Shown piece after piece: positions 55,347 through 64,000 of a stretch of 64,000 bases of DNA. The stretch spans positions 124,001 through 188,000 of the forward strand of contig BGKB01000129.1 in the NCBI GenBank assembly GCA_003116975.1. Direction: 5' to 3'. The stretch comes from Aurantiochytrium sp. KH105 (taxonomy: Eukaryota; Sar; Bigyra; Thraustochytrida; Thraustochytriidae). The position numbers were made by a program, and so were the translations under genes. Below the pieces are notes generated by a model that saw only the letters and a program-made list of their open reading frames with translations, was not told the DNA's origin and did no database searches. The stretch's first letter is position 1. Each line of letters starts with the position of its first letter.

Positions 55347-56948
55347 TTACGCTCGGACGCAGACCCCAGTCTTGGCGCCCTCCTGGTCAGTTTCTTCGAC
55401 ATAGTTGTTCTTGCAAGGATCATCTGTCCAGCTATTTTGGCAAATGGGCTGATCTTTCCCGCCACACGCCGTGCAAGATCCGTCGACCAAAGGCGTGGTC
55501 CCTGGCTTGCAGAACTCGCCTGAAAAGTTGACTTCGTCATAGGAAAGTGGCGGGTACCCTGGTGAAATGCCCGTGATTCCATCCATGGACTGCGTCCATC
55601 TCGTGTAAATCTGGATCTCGCCATCATCAAGAATTCGAAGCTGAACTTGTGCGTTCTCCATGTCTCTGTGGGGGACGTCGTCAAGATTGAGCATGGTGAC
55701 CATGAAAAACTTTCGGCCGTCCGTGAGAGAGCCAGCTCGGGCGTGAACGCATCCGTATTCGCCTTCCGGGCACATCGGAGTCGAGTGGTCAAATGAGAAG
55801 CTAATGCGCTTGCGTTTGTAGTGTGAAGCAAGTGTGATGCTTTCGTCGCTTTGTAAGAGATCGCAGCCTGGAAAATTGCCTTCTGCATTGGGAAAGACAA
55901 TCTGGCCTTGCGCGCTGACGCAAATGCTCTTGTAGGTGACATCGAAAAAGGTGAACTCAAAGTCGAGATCGACGACTGTAGGCGCCTGGAGGTTCCGAAT
56001 GACGTAGGCGGCGGATGCATGGTCTCCGCCCAGAGAAAACTGCGCACGGGGCTCTTTTGTTACTCGGTACTGCTCCTTTGTGACGGGCTTGAACGAAAGC
56101 GATGTGCCAGCAGCCTCCGAGCTCTGGCCAGCGTCGCTATCGTAGGCCCAAACCTCGGCGATGTGCGTGCCGACAATCCCGCATTGTGGCATTCCGTTCG
56201 ATCCACACGGCTGACACGTCTGATCGCTGTCTGGTGTGAGTCCGTTCTGACAGATATTCTCACCCTGATTCGTGCACCATGGTCGGCCGTTGGAGCCGCA
56301 GTACTCGCAGAGGCCGTCTTGGTCGATTGTGAGGCCTGTTCTGCAAGGTTCGCACGAGGTCTCGCACCCTGGTTCACCTTTTGTACCGCAATAGTGGCAG
56401 AGACCTGTATCGTCGATGCCAAGGCCATTTCCGCAAGGGGCTTCGTTGGGATTGGCGCAGGCAGGCTTTCCTAGCTTCCCGCAGCGTGTGCATTCTTGCG
56501 TTCCGTCAAGTTTTGGTGTGTAGCCGGGCAGGCACTTGTTGTCGCCTTGGCAAAAGTCAGCATCTTGGGTTCCGCAGGCGTAGCAAAGACCATCGGCCTC
56601 GTAAAAGCCGAGCTCGCATGGTTCCTCCGTGTCGCGAGTACAGACAGGCCGCTTATTCGTGCCGCAGCTGACGCAAACCCCGGTTTCATCGACCGCGAGA
56701 CCTGCAGCGCAGGCCTCTTCACCGGTGGCTGTGCACGGTAGACGATTATAGATTCCGCATGGAGAGCACATGGTGATATTTTCGCCTGTAGAGCTGTCGG
56801 TAAAAGTATAGACGACCAGGGCCTCGCCACACACGCCGTTTGCACATGGTGCCTGATTCCGGGTCCCGCACTCTGCATCGGCGCGGCTTGCGGCGACGAG
56901 AGAAGCCGCGACGGCCAGCATGGCCGCGACTGGCAGCTTGCCAAGCAT
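55347..56948 (-). CDS. Secreted cysteine-rich repeat protein, copy 1
   Basis: 533 aa with a clear signal peptide (LPVAAMLAVAASLVAASRADA). Residues 25-265 consist of Cys-rich repeats of about 22-30 aa with the pattern CG..G.P.C....E.PC..GL....G.C..CG, resembling growth-factor-receptor or TNFR-like modules that fold around disulfides. From about 270 follows a beta-rich domain with VDLDFEFTFFDVTYKSICVSAQGQIVFPN, which resembles NIDO-type extracellular domains, and a last Cys repeat with SCTACGGKDQPICQNS. No membrane anchor. Most likely an extracellular matrix or cell-wall protein. It is the most diverged of three tandem paralogs in the same orientation. Confidence 0.88.
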   Translation of the reverse strand: MLGKLPVAAMLAVAASLVAASRADAECGTRNQAPCANGVCGEALVVYTFTDSSTGENITMCSPCGIYNRLPCTATGEEACAAGLAVDETGVCVSCGTNKRPVCTRDTEEPCELGFYEADGLCYACGTQDADFCQGDNKCLPGYTPKLDGTQECTRCGKLGKPACANPNEAPCGNGLGIDDTGLCHYCGTKGEPGCETSCEPCRTGLTIDQDGLCEYCGSNGRPWCTNQGENICQNGLTPDSDQTCQPCGSNGMPQCGIVGTHIAEVWAYDSDAGQSSEAAGTSLSFKPVTKEQYRVTKEPRAQFSLGGDHASAAYVIRNLQAPTVVDLDFEFTFFDVTYKSICVSAQGQIVFPNAEGNFPGCDLLQSDESITLASHYKRKRISFSFDHSTPMCPEGEYGCVHARAGSLTDGRKFFMVTMLNLDDVPHRDMENAQVQLRILDDGEIQIYTRWTQSMDGITGISPGYPPLSYDEVNFSGEFCKPGTTPLVDGSCTACGGKDQPICQNSWTDDPCKNNYVEETDQEGAKTGVCVRA

Positions 56949-58017
56949 CGAGACGGTCCTGCGCTGCTACTCGTTGCTCACTTTCCGGTTTGGGTGAGTT
57001 TGCCAAGCTAAGCTCTGAGGCGCTTGGCCCGGCCCGGCCAGGCCACCTTTTCCGCGTCCCTTTCGTTTGCAGGCTCGCTCTTGCGGACCACAGCCTTGGT
57101 CCCGTTTTTCTCTCTTTTCGCGCTCTGGGACTCGGGCGTAGGCCCGCGGGCAAGACGCGGGCAAGACGCAGGGCGCGCCGGCGTCACGTGCGTTCGAGAG
57201 CTCCCCGATGTTCGCCCTCTGCTGGCCTCGCGCGGGGCCAGGTCGCGGCTATGGTTGGCTTTCCTCCCCCGGGACTGCAGCCAGCGCCCGGTCTTACGGG
57301 CAGCAGCGAATGGCGATTGCGCCGCGCCCGCGCCGCTGTCGCTGTTTCCGTTTCCGTTTCCGTTTCCGTCTTCTGTCGGCGCGGACGTCTGCGTGGACAG
57401 AGGGTGGTCCCGTTCTTGCACCTGACTACGCTTGTCTCAAGGGCGAGGCCCTGCAGTTGTGCGTGCGTGCGTGCGTGCGCGCGTGTTCGTCCTTGCGTGC
57501 ATGCTGGGACTGCTGGCCGGGCCAGTTCGGCGAGCCGGGTCCGCGCCCGCAGTTGACTCACTTGCAAGGCTTACTTTTTCTTATTTATTTTGGTTCGATC
57601 AACTTTCTCACTACTACGAAGTGGAGTTCGCGATCTTGGACTCCGTCTGAGGCCGGGACAGTCGAGCAGCCTACTGAGCAGCCCGCCAGCCGGGTGCAGG
57701 CTGTTGGCAGAACTAGGAGGTGTAGCGAAGAAGCCGCTGACCGAGCGAGTGAGAACGTGCGTGGGAGACAAGAAGAAGAAGAAGAAGAAGAACGGCGTGA
57801 AGAAGAAGAACGGCGAGAAGACTCATGTGCCACAGTGAACGGGTTTTCTTTGTTGTTTGTTTTTTTGTTTTTCACGCGAAATGCGCTTGATGTTGCGACC
57901 AGCACGTACTCTGACACGTGAAAAAAAGGGGGAGTATGAGTCATGAAACTAGCATTTGTCTGTATTTTATACAAGAAGAAAGTGTGCCGTTCGGATCTGA
58001 CAGAAAAAACTAACGAT
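56949..58017. other. Intergenic between cysteine-rich copies 1 and 2
   Basis: 1.07 kb. GC-rich next to copy 1, with a (TTTCCG)n tract (57338-57368), a (GTGC)n tract (57460-57485) and GAA-rich tracts (57768-57820). No gene supportable; long frames are repeat-driven. Confidence 0.5.
57338..57368. repeat. (TTTCCG)n hexanucleotide repeat
   Basis: About five TTTCCG units in the promoter side of cysteine-rich copy 1. Confidence 0.9.
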
Positions 58018-59643
58018 TTACGCGCGAACGCAGAGCCCGGTCTTTTTGCCGTCTTCATCGGTTTCCTCAACAAAATTGTTGCGACAAGGCTCGTCTGACT
58101 TGCTGTTTTCGCAAATGGGCTGGTTCTTGCCGCCACAGGTTGCGCAGGTGCCATCGGCCAAGGGGGTCGTGCGGGGCTTGCAGAACTCGCCCGAAAAGTT
58201 GACCTCCTCATAGTTGAGCGGCGCGTAGCCCGGCGAGATGCCCATGAGACCGTCCCGCGAGCGCGACCAGCGCGTGTACATTTGAATCTCGCCATCACTC
58301 ATGATGCGGGTCTGCACCTGCGCAACGTTGAGGTCGTAGGCCGGGTTCGACACATCGGCGACGTTGAGCATGCTTACCATGAAAAACTTGCGACCATCCT
58401 CGAGCACACCTTTTCTTGCATGCATGCAACCAAGACCCTTGTCTCCGCAGCTGGGCGTCCAGTGATCAAAGGAGAAGCTAATGCGCTTGGCGTTGTAGTG
58501 CGTTTCCAATGTAATGGGCGTATCCGTGCCAATCAGTTCGCAGCCAGTGAAGAGTCCCTCGGTGTCGGGAAAGACAATATGGCCTTGCGAGCTCAAACAC
58601 AACGAGCTGTAGTTGGTGCCGTAAAAGGGAAACTCAAAGTCCAGATCAAAGGTTTCTGGCTCAGTGATGTTACGAAGAAGGTATTCCATGGAAGCAGCGC
58701 CTCCAAGGTAGCTGTTGCCACGCGGCTCTTTGGTGACGCGGTACTGGTCATCTGTAAGAGCCTTGAATGAAAACGCTGTCCCGGTAATGTCAAACGACTC
58801 GCCAGACTCGCCGTTGAACTCCCAGACCTCCGCAAGGTGGGTTCCCATGATACCGCATTGCGGCTTGCCGTTCGATCCGCATGCCTGGCAAGTGCCATCT
58901 TCGGCAGGAGTGAGCCCGTTGCGGCAAATATCTTCGCCCTGATTCGTGCACCAGACCCTCTTGCTCCAGCCGCAGTACTGGCAAAGACCCTCGCTGTCGA
59001 GAGCAAGACCAGTTCTGCACGGCTCGCACGTTGTCTCGCAGCCAGGTTTTCCCGCTGTGCCGCAATATTCGCAGAGACCACTGCCCTCGTTGACACCAAG
59101 GCCGTTGCTACACGGCGACTCGTTCGGGTTGGCACAAGCGGGCATGTCCTTGTAGCCACAACGCGTGCACGCCTCGGTGTCATCAAGCATGGGCGTGTAG
59201 CCAGGAAGGCACTTGTTCTGACCCTCGCAAAAGGCAGCGCCCTCGATGCCGCAAGTGTAGCAGTAGCCGTCCTTCTCGTAGTAGCCATTCTCGCAAGGCT
59301 CTTCGCCGTCATGAGTGCATACAGGGCGCTTGTTGGTGCCGCAGCCAATGCAGGTTCCAGCGTTGGCAACTTTGCCCTCGGTATCGATCGCGAGTCCGGC
59401 AGCGCACGGCTCGGTGCCCTCCGCCGTGCAGGGGAGACGGTTCCAGTGGCCGCAAGGGGAGCATACGGTGACGGTCTCGCTGTCGCTGTTGGTGTAGGTG
59501 TACTCGACGAGGCCTTCTTCGCAGGGTGTTTCTCCGTTGCAGGGTGCCTGGTTGCGGGCTCCGCACTCGCCATCAGCGTGGCTGATAGCGATGAGTGAAG
59601 CAAGAACGCCCAGCATTGCGAGTCTATTCGTTTTCGAGATCAT
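58018..59643 (-). CDS. Secreted cysteine-rich repeat protein, copy 2
   Basis: 541 aa from the ATG at 59643, which gives a standard signal peptide (LAMLGVLASLIAISHADG); the in-frame start at 59661 adds only six residues. Same plan as copy 1: Cys-rich repeats (about 27-275), NIDO-like beta domain (DLDFEFPFYGTNYSSLCLSSQG) and a closing Cys repeat (TCATCGGKNQPICENS). Its tightest relative is copy 3: stretches of 200 bp or more are identical at the DNA level including third codon positions (compare 59190-59390 with 62340-62530), while short blocks such as the LLRNITEPETF region differ strongly. This mosaic is expected after recent duplication or gene conversion. Confidence 0.88.
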   Translation of the reverse strand: MISKTNRLAMLGVLASLIAISHADGECGARNQAPCNGETPCEEGLVEYTYTNSDSETVTVCSPCGHWNRLPCTAEGTEPCAAGLAIDTEGKVANAGTCIGCGTNKRPVCTHDGEEPCENGYYEKDGYCYTCGIEGAAFCEGQNKCLPGYTPMLDDTEACTRCGYKDMPACANPNESPCSNGLGVNEGSGLCEYCGTAGKPGCETTCEPCRTGLALDSEGLCQYCGWSKRVWCTNQGEDICRNGLTPAEDGTCQACGSNGKPQCGIMGTHLAEVWEFNGESGESFDITGTAFSFKALTDDQYRVTKEPRGNSYLGGAASMEYLLRNITEPETFDLDFEFPFYGTNYSSLCLSSQGHIVFPDTEGLFTGCELIGTDTPITLETHYNAKRISFSFDHWTPSCGDKGLGCMHARKGVLEDGRKFFMVSMLNVADVSNPAYDLNVAQVQTRIMSDGEIQMYTRWSRSRDGLMGISPGYAPLNYEEVNFSGEFCKPRTTPLADGTCATCGGKNQPICENSKSDEPCRNNFVEETDEDGKKTGLCVRA

Positions 59644-61170
59644 GGTTGCTTCTTTTCTCAATGGGCTGGGGTGGGCTTCTCTCCTCGCTCTGCTTTTTTG
59701 TACTCGCGTGTTTTGGGTTTGCTTTTCTATGTGCCCGTGTTGATGTGCAACACGGCGGCGCGCTACATTCGCGGCGGCCTCTGCCTGTCCTTGCTCGCGC
59801 GCAGCACAAGGCTAGGCACAAACAAGGCCTAGTCTTTGGCATTCGGGACTACGAGCGTGCGCTTTCAGGCCCAGGGACTCCCGGCGTGGCCCTCGTTCGG
59901 TGAGTCCAAACCCAGGAAAAATAAAGGGCGAGCGCTCCCCGAAGCCAATCAAGTTCGTGTTGGCGCGGAGTGTGTCCCGTGCACAAAAATGGATTCTAAG
60001 AGTGGGTCATACGAAATAGGCTTAGCTGATGCATATGAGCTGAGCCGCCAGCAGCCAAATCGCCTGGCCCACGTGCCGACTCGGACGAGAGCGAGCGCGG
60101 CGCCCTCATCTCGAGGCCCGCGTCCAGAATGGCCTTCCCGGGTCGGTGTTGTCCGACTTCTTGTCCAACGGGGAGAGGTGAGGTGAGGTGAGGTGAGGGG
60201 AGGTGAGGTGAGGGGAGGGGAGGAGATGGATAAAGTACAAGTGCAGTATAGCTCTTATTCTTTATTTTATAAACTGACTCTACTAATAAGTAAATGATAC
60301 TTTCAAAGTGGGAGGAGAATAGTACGAAGTACGACTCGCGGTTTGGGACAAGACCGAATGCCACGGTGTGGAGTGGAGGCTGGCCCCTCTTTCGTTTCGC
60401 CGCTGGCTATTCGAGTTTCTTGCACCGCCCGACCCACCAGCACGCGGCCGTCCGGGACGCAACATCTTCTTGTGCCACTCGGAGAAAAAAGGAGAAGGGA
60501 AGAAGCGCTTGCACGATGGAAGACCGATGTCCGATTGCAAACTTGATCGAGGACATCCGATGTGCAGTAGCGCCGGATGAAGGACGTTGACACACTAAGC
60601 TGGATGAGTCTATGAATGACCTGTCCTACGCGGACAAAAAAAGAGAGTGAGCTGTCCCGTGTCTTGCGCTGGACTACTGTTGCATTGCGCTGGACTTGGT
60701 CGATATTCTGGGCCGATGCAAGTCATGCCACTGACTGCATTGCCACGCATTTGTGCAGCGTTGGAGCACGTTTCTCAAACCGATTTGAAACTTCCACCTC
60801 CCTCAAGCCCGTGCGCATTTCTACGCCCGAGTGAGCGGGCTTTTACTGTCCTGGACTTTCTTCTTTTAATTTTAAAGTGCACTTCAGTTCGCGATGTTTC
60901 TAGTCCTGCAAGTTAAGGTCAGTTCCACCTCCCAACAAACAAGGGATCCTTTGCAGCTATTTTCACCTTTGGATTGATGATCAAACGCAAAACTTATTGT
61001 CCTTATATGATGAAATTTAGTAAGAAACACGGTTTGAGAATGGAGAAACTTGAAATGATTACCTCTGATTCTGTTGCATGATTCGAGTGTGATTGAATGT
61101 CTCGGACAGTAATTCTTCTTCAGATATGAATGATTGTATGAATATCTTGAGAGATTTGTAATTCTTTTCT
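59644..61170. other. Intergenic between cysteine-rich copies 2 and 3
   Basis: 1.5 kb, mixed composition, with a GGTGA/GGGGA repeat (60174-60226). Small open frames on both strands show no family features. No gene called. Confidence 0.5.
60174..60226. repeat. GGTGA/GGGGA pentamer tandem repeat
   Basis: About ten pentamers of GAGGT/GAGGG type. Confidence 0.9.
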
Positions 61171-62784
61171 CTAAGGCCGCACGCAGAGACCGGTCTTTTT
61201 GCCTTCGTCGTCGACCTCCTCGACAAACCTGTTGCGGCAAGGCTTGTCTGACTTGCTGTTTTCGCAAATTGGCTGGTTCTTGCCGCCACAGGTTTTGCAG
61301 GTACCATCGGCCAAGGGGGTCGTGCGGGGCTTGCAGAACTCGCCCGAGAAGTTGACCTCCTCGTAGTTGAGCGGCGCGTAGCCCGGTGAAATTCCCATGA
61401 TACCGTCTCGAGAGCGCGACCAGCGCGTGTACATTTGGATCTCGCCATCACTCAGAATGCGGACTTGCACTTGCGCAACGCTGAGGTCGTAGGCCGGGTT
61501 CGACACATCGGGGACATTGAGCATGTTCACCGTGAAGAACTGACGGCCATCCTCGAGCACACCCTTTTTGGCGCGCATGCATCCGAGGTTTTTATCTCCG
61601 CATGCAGGAACCCAGTGATCGAAGGAGAAGCTAATGCGCTTGGCGTTGTAGTGCGTTTCCAATGTAATGGGCGTATCCGTGTCAATCAGTTCGCAGCCAG
61701 GGAAGAGTCCCTCGGTGTCGGGAAAGACAATATGGCCCTGCGAGCTTAAACACAACGAGCTGTACTTAGTGCCGTAAAAGGGAAACTCAAAGTCCAGATC
61801 AAAGTTCATTGGCTCTCGAATGTCCGTTTCAAGCCAAGAGGAAGATGTAGCGCCTCCAAGGTAGTTGTTGCCACGCGGCTCTTTGGTGACGCGGTACTGG
61901 TCATCTGTAACAGCCTTGAATGAAAACGCTGTCCCGGTAATGTCAAACGACTCGCCAGACTCGCCGTCGAACTCCCAGACCTCCGCAAGGTGGGTTCCCA
62001 TGATACCGCATTGCGGCTTGCCGTTCGATCCGCATGCCTGGCAAGTGCCATCTTCGGCAGGAGTGAGCCCGTTGCGGCAAATATCTTCGCCCTGATTCGT
62101 GCACCAGACCCTCTTGCTCCAGCCGCAGTACTGGCAAAGATCGTCGCTGTCGAGAGCCAGACCAGTTCTGCACGGCTCGCACGTCGTCTCGCAGCCAGGT
62201 TTTCCCGCTGTGCCGCAATATTCGCAAAGGCCACTGTCGTGATTAACACCAAGGCCGTTGCTGCACGGCGACTCGTTCGGGTTGGCACAAGCGGGCATGT
62301 TCTTGTAGCCACAACGCGTGCACGCCTCGGCGTCATCAAGCATGGGCGTGTAGCCAGGAAGGCACTTGTTCTGACCCTCGCAAAAGGCAGCGCCCTCGAT
62401 GCCGCAAGTGTAGCAGTAGCCGTCCTTCTCGTAGTAGCCATTCTCGCAAGGCTCTTCGCCGTCATGAGTGCATACAGGGCGCTTGTTGGTGCCGCAGCCA
62501 ATGCAGGTTCCAGCGTTGGCAACTTTGCCCTGAGTATCGATCGAGAGTCCGGCAGAGCACGGCTCGGTTCCCTCCGCCGTGCAGGGGAGACGGTTCCAGT
62601 GGCCGCAAGGGGAGCATACGGTGACGGTCTCGCTGTCGCTGTTAGTGTAGGTGTATTCGACGAGGTCTTCTTCGCAGGGTGTATCTCCGACGCAGGGTGC
62701 CTGGTTGCGGGCTCCGCACTCGTCAGCGTAGCTGGCGACAGCGAGCGACGCCAGCACGGCAAGGATTGCCGCTGCGCTTCGCAT
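61171..62784 (-). CDS. Secreted cysteine-rich repeat protein, copy 3
   Basis: 537 aa from the ATG at 62784 (signal peptide SAAAILAVLASLAVASYADE); the longer frame to 62820 would put 12 charged residues before it. Domains match copies 1 and 2: Cys-rich repeats, NIDO-like beta domain (DLDFEFPFYGTKYSSLCLSSQG) and closing Cys repeat (TCKTCGGKNQPICENS). It differs from copy 2 most in the signal peptide and in one block of about 17 residues in the beta domain (SSSWLETDIREPMNF), which may be a specificity loop. Flanking 5' and 3' sequence does not resemble that of copy 2, so the similarity stops at about the coding borders. Confidence 0.88.
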   Translation of the reverse strand: MRSAAAILAVLASLAVASYADECGARNQAPCVGDTPCEEDLVEYTYTNSDSETVTVCSPCGHWNRLPCTAEGTEPCSAGLSIDTQGKVANAGTCIGCGTNKRPVCTHDGEEPCENGYYEKDGYCYTCGIEGAAFCEGQNKCLPGYTPMLDDAEACTRCGYKNMPACANPNESPCSNGLGVNHDSGLCEYCGTAGKPGCETTCEPCRTGLALDSDDLCQYCGWSKRVWCTNQGEDICRNGLTPAEDGTCQACGSNGKPQCGIMGTHLAEVWEFDGESGESFDITGTAFSFKAVTDDQYRVTKEPRGNNYLGGATSSSWLETDIREPMNFDLDFEFPFYGTKYSSLCLSSQGHIVFPDTEGLFPGCELIDTDTPITLETHYNAKRISFSFDHWVPACGDKNLGCMRAKKGVLEDGRQFFTVNMLNVPDVSNPAYDLSVAQVQVRILSDGEIQMYTRWSRSRDGIMGISPGYAPLNYEEVNFSGEFCKPRTTPLADGTCKTCGGKNQPICENSKSDKPCRNRFVEEVDDEGKKTGLCVRP

Positions 62785-63120
62785 CTTCAGTCTTCGATCG
62801 ATGGTGCGCCTCTCGTTCACTTGTGCTTGGGTGGCTGAGCTGCTTGAGCTTGAGTCGCAAGAGTTTCAGGTTTGCTTCTCGCGAGACATCCCTGCTGCTG
62901 CGCCTTGCTCTTGTCTCGTGATCCTCCACCCCTTAACTCGCAATGTAATGCAGTTCCAAGTCATGACCGCGAGTCGGCTGGTCTCCCCTCCGCCGCTTCG
63001 CTCTCCCGCATGGCCAAGCGGGAGGTAATTCTACGAATTTGTTGTCCCGAGGTCCCGGAGCGGTACGTTCGCGGCGGCCCGCGTCCAGCGGTGAGCTCGC
63101 GTGTCCACTGCCTCTGTGCG

Positions 63121-63174
63121 CTGCATGCACATCGTGCCCTGCATGCACATCGCGCCCTGCATGCACATCGTGCC
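63121..63174. repeat. Three 18-bp tandem repeats
   Basis: Units CTGCATGCACATCGTGCC, with one T-to-C change in the second, at 63121, 63139 and 63157. Each contains the palindrome TGCATGCA. Confidence 0.95.
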
Positions 63175-63785
63175 ATGTACAGCTCAAGCCAGTGCACCTC
63201 AGTGAGGGACCTCCACTCCAGCCCCTCGTTCTCTGAGACCTCGCTCTCCCGGACGGACGCCCAGTTGGTGCGTTGTCCATGTCCCGAAAGATCGCCGGGG
63301 CTGGCGGCCGGCCCGGCCCGGGAGAGCGGCCTGGCGCGAAGACGCCGCGAGGCGAAGCTCTTCGCGTGTCTTGACTCGAGTTGTCTGCTCAGACTTCTTG
63401 CGGGCCGAACTGCGGCGGGCTCGACGACCCAGAGGGAGGTTTTCTGCGTGCGCAGACAAATCAAGTAAGCCTCTACCACATCGCACAGTCTGCGGCTGGC
63501 TGGCGGCTGGCCGCCTGCCAGGCAGGCGACAGCGTTGTCGGCGCGCCGGGAAGAACGTACGTCCATTCGTTCTCCCGGGCGCAGCGGCCGCTCCCCACGT
63601 GCGGGCGGTGTCCACTGCAATCCCGGGTGGCGGCCGCCGGTGGATCTGGACTCGCATCTTTTCGGACGGCCTCGGCCAGATAGATGGACGGGAAAAAGGA
63701 AGAAAGGAAGAATGGAAGGAAGTAGCCCGCACTCCCCCGCTCGCCCCGCAGCCTGGGCTTCCGCCGTCGCCTTTGCTTCTCTTCT

Positions 63786-63811
63786 CTCAGGCTCTCTCTC
63801 TCTCTCTCTCC
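63786..63811. repeat. (CT)n tract
   Basis: About ten CT dinucleotides within a pyrimidine-rich stretch. Confidence 0.85.
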
Positions 63812-64000
63812 CTCTGGGCTTTTTCAACCAAGCGATGAGGCGCAGGCAACTCGCAGTCGAGTCGGGACCTGACAGTAACATGACTGCAGGGCGCGTGTGT
63901 GCAATCAAGTCTTTTCGTGGATAGAGGAGTGATGCGCAAACTGCGGAGGAGGAGGAGAACGCGCATGGACGCACGGCCGGGATCTCTGATCGCTCGACGT

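Larger units (their letters stand above)
62785..64000. other. Right end of window: promoter of copy 3 and unassigned GC-rich DNA
   Basis: 1.2 kb with no gene I can support. Contains three 18-bp repeats (63121-63174), GCAGGC-type GC-rich sequence and a (CT)n tract (63786-63811). Minus-strand and plus-strand frames are Arg/Ala/Pro-rich without motifs. Confidence 0.5.

Noticed and set aside
57208-58298. Frames between cysteine-rich copies 1 and 2
   Set aside because: Driven by TTTCCG, GTGC and GAA microsatellites or antisense to copy 2.
62961-63974. Minus-strand 337-codon and overlapping plus-strand frames at the right end
   Set aside because: Low-complexity Arg/Ser/Ala translation; includes translated repeats; no domain seen.
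1-64000. tRNA, rRNA, snRNA genes, CRISPR arrays or transposase genes
   Set aside because: No cloverleaf with TTC-arm consensus, no rRNA-like segment, no regularly spaced repeat array and no transposase or reverse-transcriptase motif was recognised by eye; a covariance-model search would be needed to exclude small RNAs.

Overview
The window looks like nuclear DNA of an intron-poor unicellular eukaryote. Typical eukaryotic nuclear genes (kinesin motor, SWR1-type remodeler, DNA polymerase delta, REV7, myotubularin, polyprenol reductase, U5 snRNP GTPase fragment) lie as long uninterrupted reading frames on a compact, GC-rich background, and only one intron could be defined (adenylate kinase). Gene style, the kinase with a C-terminal domain I associate with oomycete-type kinases, and the Crinkler-like pseudogene make a stramenopile likely, perhaps a thraustochytrid (labyrinthulomycete). 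This placement is inference; no marker gene here settles it.

Layout. 0-2 kb: start of a kinesin-7-like motor running off the left edge (-), then adenylate kinase with one 107-nt intron (-). 3.4-12.8 kb: a 2584-aa SWR1-family ATPase fused to WW, F-box, Tudor-like, beta-helix and AT-hook modules (-), divergent from a REV7/MAD2L2-like HORMA gene (+). 13.2-16.5 kb: a CAMK-type kinase (-), then a 569-base assembly gap. 19.4-24.4 kb: an F-box protein and two tandem type II membrane proteins with lectin-like domains (all +). 24.6-27.3 kb: an EF-hand-like protein and polyprenol reductase (both -). 27.9-32.5 kb: myotubularin phosphatase (+) convergent with a secreted serine carboxypeptidase carrying an EGF-like module (-). 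33.3-36.7 kb: DNA polymerase delta catalytic subunit (+).

37-47 kb is different: a small orphan gene, an isolated C-terminal fragment of the spliceosomal GTPase Snu114/EFTUD2, a Roc-COR GTPase ending in a TIR domain, and a broken gene resembling the nuclease-kinase core of Crinkler-type proteins, among small palindromes and degenerate repeats. It has the look of a breakpoint and gene-decay zone and may be an innate-conflict locus. 46.7-55 kb: a multipass membrane protein (+), a HEAT/ARM-like helical protein (-) and a four-SAP chromatin-type protein (+). 55.3-62.8 kb: three tandem paralogs of a secreted cysteine-rich protein (-); copies two and three are nearly identical over long stretches. 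The last 1.2 kb has repeats but no gene I can support.

Many neighbours are head-to-head (SWR1/REV7, polyprenol reductase/myotubularin, carboxypeptidase/POLD1) with 0.6-0.9 kb between them, so shared divergent promoters are likely. Genome-maintenance and chromatin genes (SWR1-like, REV7, POLD1, SAP protein) share the window, but nothing shows that they form one functional unit. The most unusual items are the SWR1/F-box/beta-helix fusion, its triplicated Z-type motif, the Roco-TIR protein, and the Snu114 fragment.
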